From Bacillota bacterium (GTDB taxonomy: Bacteria > Bacillota > Clostridia > Oscillospirales > Ruminococcaceae), in contig JAEZDF010000101.1 in the NCBI GenBank assembly GCA_023429685.1, forward strand, positions 1 to 6,339: a stretch of DNA of 6,339 nucleotides, read 5' to 3'. Under the pieces are notes generated by a model. That model did no database searches, was not told where the DNA came from, and saw nothing but the letters and a program-made list of their open reading frames with translations. This document shows positions 4,548 to 6,339 of the stretch, piece after piece (position 1 is the stretch's first letter; the number at the start of each line of letters is the position of its first letter). Made by a program: the position numbers and the translations under genes.

Positions 4548-6339
4548 ATGGACAGGTTTAAACTAAAAAGCGAATACAAACCCACCGGCGACCAGCCTGC
4601 CGCCATCGACGCGCTTGTTCAGGGCTTGCTGCGCGGCGACCGAGAGCAGGCGCTTTTGGGCGTTACCGGCTCGGGCAAGACCTTTACGATGGCAAATATC
4701 ATCGAGCGGGTAAACCGCCCGGCGATTGTGCTTGCCCATAACAAGACGCTTGCGGCGCAGCTGTGCAGCGAGTTTAAGGAGTTCTTCCCCGAAAATGCGG
4801 TAGAGTACTTTGTCAGCTACTACGACTATTATCAGCCGGAGGCGTATATTCCGAGCACCGACACCTATATTGAAAAGGACAGCGCCATCAACGCCGAGAT
4901 TGAAAAGCTGCGCCACTCCGCGACGGCGTCCCTGTCCGAGCGGCGGGATGTTATCATTGTCGCAAGCGTGTCCTGCATCTACAGCCTCGGTGACCCGATA
5001 GACTACCGCAATATGGTTATCTCCGCGCGCCCGGGCATGATGTGGGGCAGAGACGCGTTTTTGGCTAAGCTCGTAGAACTGCAGTACGAGCGCAACGACA
5101 TCGCGTTTGAACGCAACCGGTTTCGCGTACGCGGCGATGTGGTGGAGGTGTTTCCGGCATACTCCAGCGAGCTTGCGCTGCGCTTTGAGTTTTTCGGCGA
5201 CGAGATCGAGCGCATCTGCGAGATGCACGCGCTTACCGGCGAGGTCAAGGCGGTGCTGGGTCACGCGGTGGTTTACCCCGCATCCCACTTTATCGTCTCT
5301 CGCGACAAGATGGAACGCGCCGTGGTCGAGATACAGGACGAGCTGACCGAACGCCTAAAATACTTCCGAGAAAACGAGAAGCTGCTTGAGGCCCAGCGCA
5401 TCGAGCAGCGTACCAACTACGATATCGAGATGCTGCGGGAGATCGGCTTTTGCAGCGGCATAGAGAACTACTCTCGTGTTCTGTCGGGGCGCGCCCCCGG
5501 CAGCACCCCGTTTACGCTGCTTGACTACTTCCCAAAGGATTTCTTGCTGTTCATCGATGAATCGCACGTCAGTATTCCGCAGGTACGCGGTATGTATGCG
5601 GGTGACCACGCAAGAAAAAAGACGCTCGTGGATTACGGCTTTCGGCTGCCCTCGGCGTTTGACAACCGCCCGCTTAACTTTGATGAGTTCTACGGAAAGC
5701 TCAATCAGGTGGTGTTTGTATCCGCCACACCGGGACCGTTCGAGCGCGAGAAGAGCGCCGCTATCGTAGAACAGGTCATTCGCCCCACCGGACTGCTCGA
5801 CCCCGAGGTGGAGGTTCGCCCGGTAGAGGGTCAGATAGACGACCTGCTTTCGGAGATTAACATCCGCACCGAAAAGGGCGAGCGCGTCCTTGTCACCACC
5901 CTTACCAAAAAGATGGCGGAGGATTTGACCGCTTACCTTGAGAAGATGGACTGCAAGGTGCGCTATATGCACCACGGTATCGATACCATCGAGCGTATGG
6001 AGATTATCCGCGACCTGCGCCTTGGCGAGTTTGACGTGCTGGTGGGCATAAACCTACTGCGCGAAGGGCTCGACATCCCCGAGGTATCGCTTGTGGTTAT
6101 TCTGGATGCCGATAAAGAAGGCTTCCTGCGCAGCGAGACCTCGCTGATTCAAACCATCGGACGCGCCGCGCGAAACGAGCAGGGTAAGGTTATTATGTAT
6201 GCCGATTCCGTTACCGGCTCGATGGAGCGGGCACTGCGCGAGACCGCTAGAAGACGCGCCATCCAGCATGAATACAACGTAGCAAACGGCATCACGCCCG
6301 TTTCTATTAAAAAAGGCGTTCGGGATATGATTGAAATAT
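4548..6339 (+). CDS. uvrB: UvrABC excinuclease subunit B (3' end outside window)
   Basis: UvrB takes damaged DNA from UvrA, verifies the lesion by inserting its beta-hairpin, and recruits UvrC for dual incision in nucleotide excision repair. The 597 residues seen are canonical: GVTGSGKT Walker A (38-45), the beta-hairpin region starting YYDYYQPEAY (91-100), DESH motif II (337-340), SAT (392-394), and motif VI QTIGRAARN (535-543). The frame is open at the right edge; compared with the usual 655-670 residues, the C-terminal UVR coiled-coil that binds UvrC is missing only because the window ends. ATG 4548 is the only plausible start (in-frame stop TGA at 4533-4535, and MDRFKLKSEYKPTGDQPAAI aligns with family N-termini). 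The only good Shine-Dalgarno-like sequence, AAGGA (4527-4531), is 16 bases away, which is unusually far. uvrA commonly follows uvrB but is out of view. Confidence 0.97.
   Translation, partial: MDRFKLKSEYKPTGDQPAAIDALVQGLLRGDREQALLGVTGSGKTFTMANIIERVNRPAIVLAHNKTLAAQLCSEFKEFFPENAVEYFVSYYDYYQPEAYIPSTDTYIEKDSAINAEIEKLRHSATASLSERRDVIIVASVSCIYSLGDPIDYRNMVISARPGMMWGRDAFLAKLVELQYERNDIAFERNRFRVRGDVVEVFPAYSSELALRFEFFGDEIERICEMHALTGEVKAVLGHAVVYPASHFIVSRDKMERAVVEIQDELTERLKYFRENEKLLEAQRIEQRTNYDIEMLREIGFCSGIENYSRVLSGRAPGSTPFTLLDYFPKDFLLFIDESHVSIPQVRGMYAGDHARKKTLVDYGFRLPSAFDNRPLNFDEFYGKLNQVVFVSATPGPFEREKSAAIVEQVIRPTGLLDPEVEVRPVEGQIDDLLSEINIRTEKGERVLVTTLTKKMAEDLTAYLEKMDCKVRYMHHGIDTIERMEIIRDLRLGEFDVLVGINLLREGLDIPEVSLVVILDADKEGFLRSETSLIQTIGRAARNEQGKVIMYADSVTGSMERALRETARRRAIQHEYNVANGITPVSIKKGVRDMIEI

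Overview
The window is an ordinary-looking chromosomal segment of a low-to-mid GC Firmicute. The best guess is a Clostridia member near the Oscillospirales/Ruminococcaceae, judged from the RadC variant (start HQGHRGRLKQRF), the PyrE with a C-terminal CPLC/KPGSR tail, and a LexA-box-like site of Bacillus/Clostridium type. Genes are GC-rich at third positions and the gaps between them are clearly AT-rich. No tRNA, rRNA, CRISPR array, insertion sequence, phage gene or obvious horizontally acquired block is visible. I see no undescribed multi-gene system; the most interesting material lies in the intergenic regions.

Layout. (1) 3-866, plus strand: the 3' end of a DtxR/MntR-family metal-dependent repressor, then 27 bases on a GNAT acetyltransferase of the diamine/thialysine (SSAT-like) type, probably one transcript. 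(2) 878-905: a perfect 11-bp hairpin serving as terminator between convergent genes. (3) 927-1883, minus strand: an RluA/RluD-family rRNA pseudouridine synthase with a TTG start and a clear upstream promoter (TTGACC-18-TATAAT). (4) 1884-2218: a 335-bp divergent intergenic region with several inverted repeats and a possible RNA switch next to the pyrE start. (5) 2219-3524, plus strand: pyrE (orotate phosphoribosyltransferase) and radC (JAMM-domain protein), close together and probably co-transcribed. (6) 3573-3624: a promoter whose -10 lies inside a perfect 18-bp inverted repeat. (7) 3660-4298: a lipoprotein with a catalytically degenerate M23/LytM domain, ending in an intrinsic terminator. (8) 4382-4433: one or two promoters and a LexA (DinR)-box-like palindrome, then uvrB (4548 to window end, 3' truncated).

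How the genes relate. UvrB (nucleotide excision repair) appears to be controlled by the SOS repressor through the operator between its -35 and -10. RadC is historically linked to DNA repair, but its function is unresolved. PyrE makes OMP for pyrimidine synthesis. The pseudouridine synthase modifies rRNA. The lipoprotein is probably an envelope or sporulation/division factor that binds peptidoglycan or a partner rather than cutting. These look like housekeeping genes side by side rather than one pathway.
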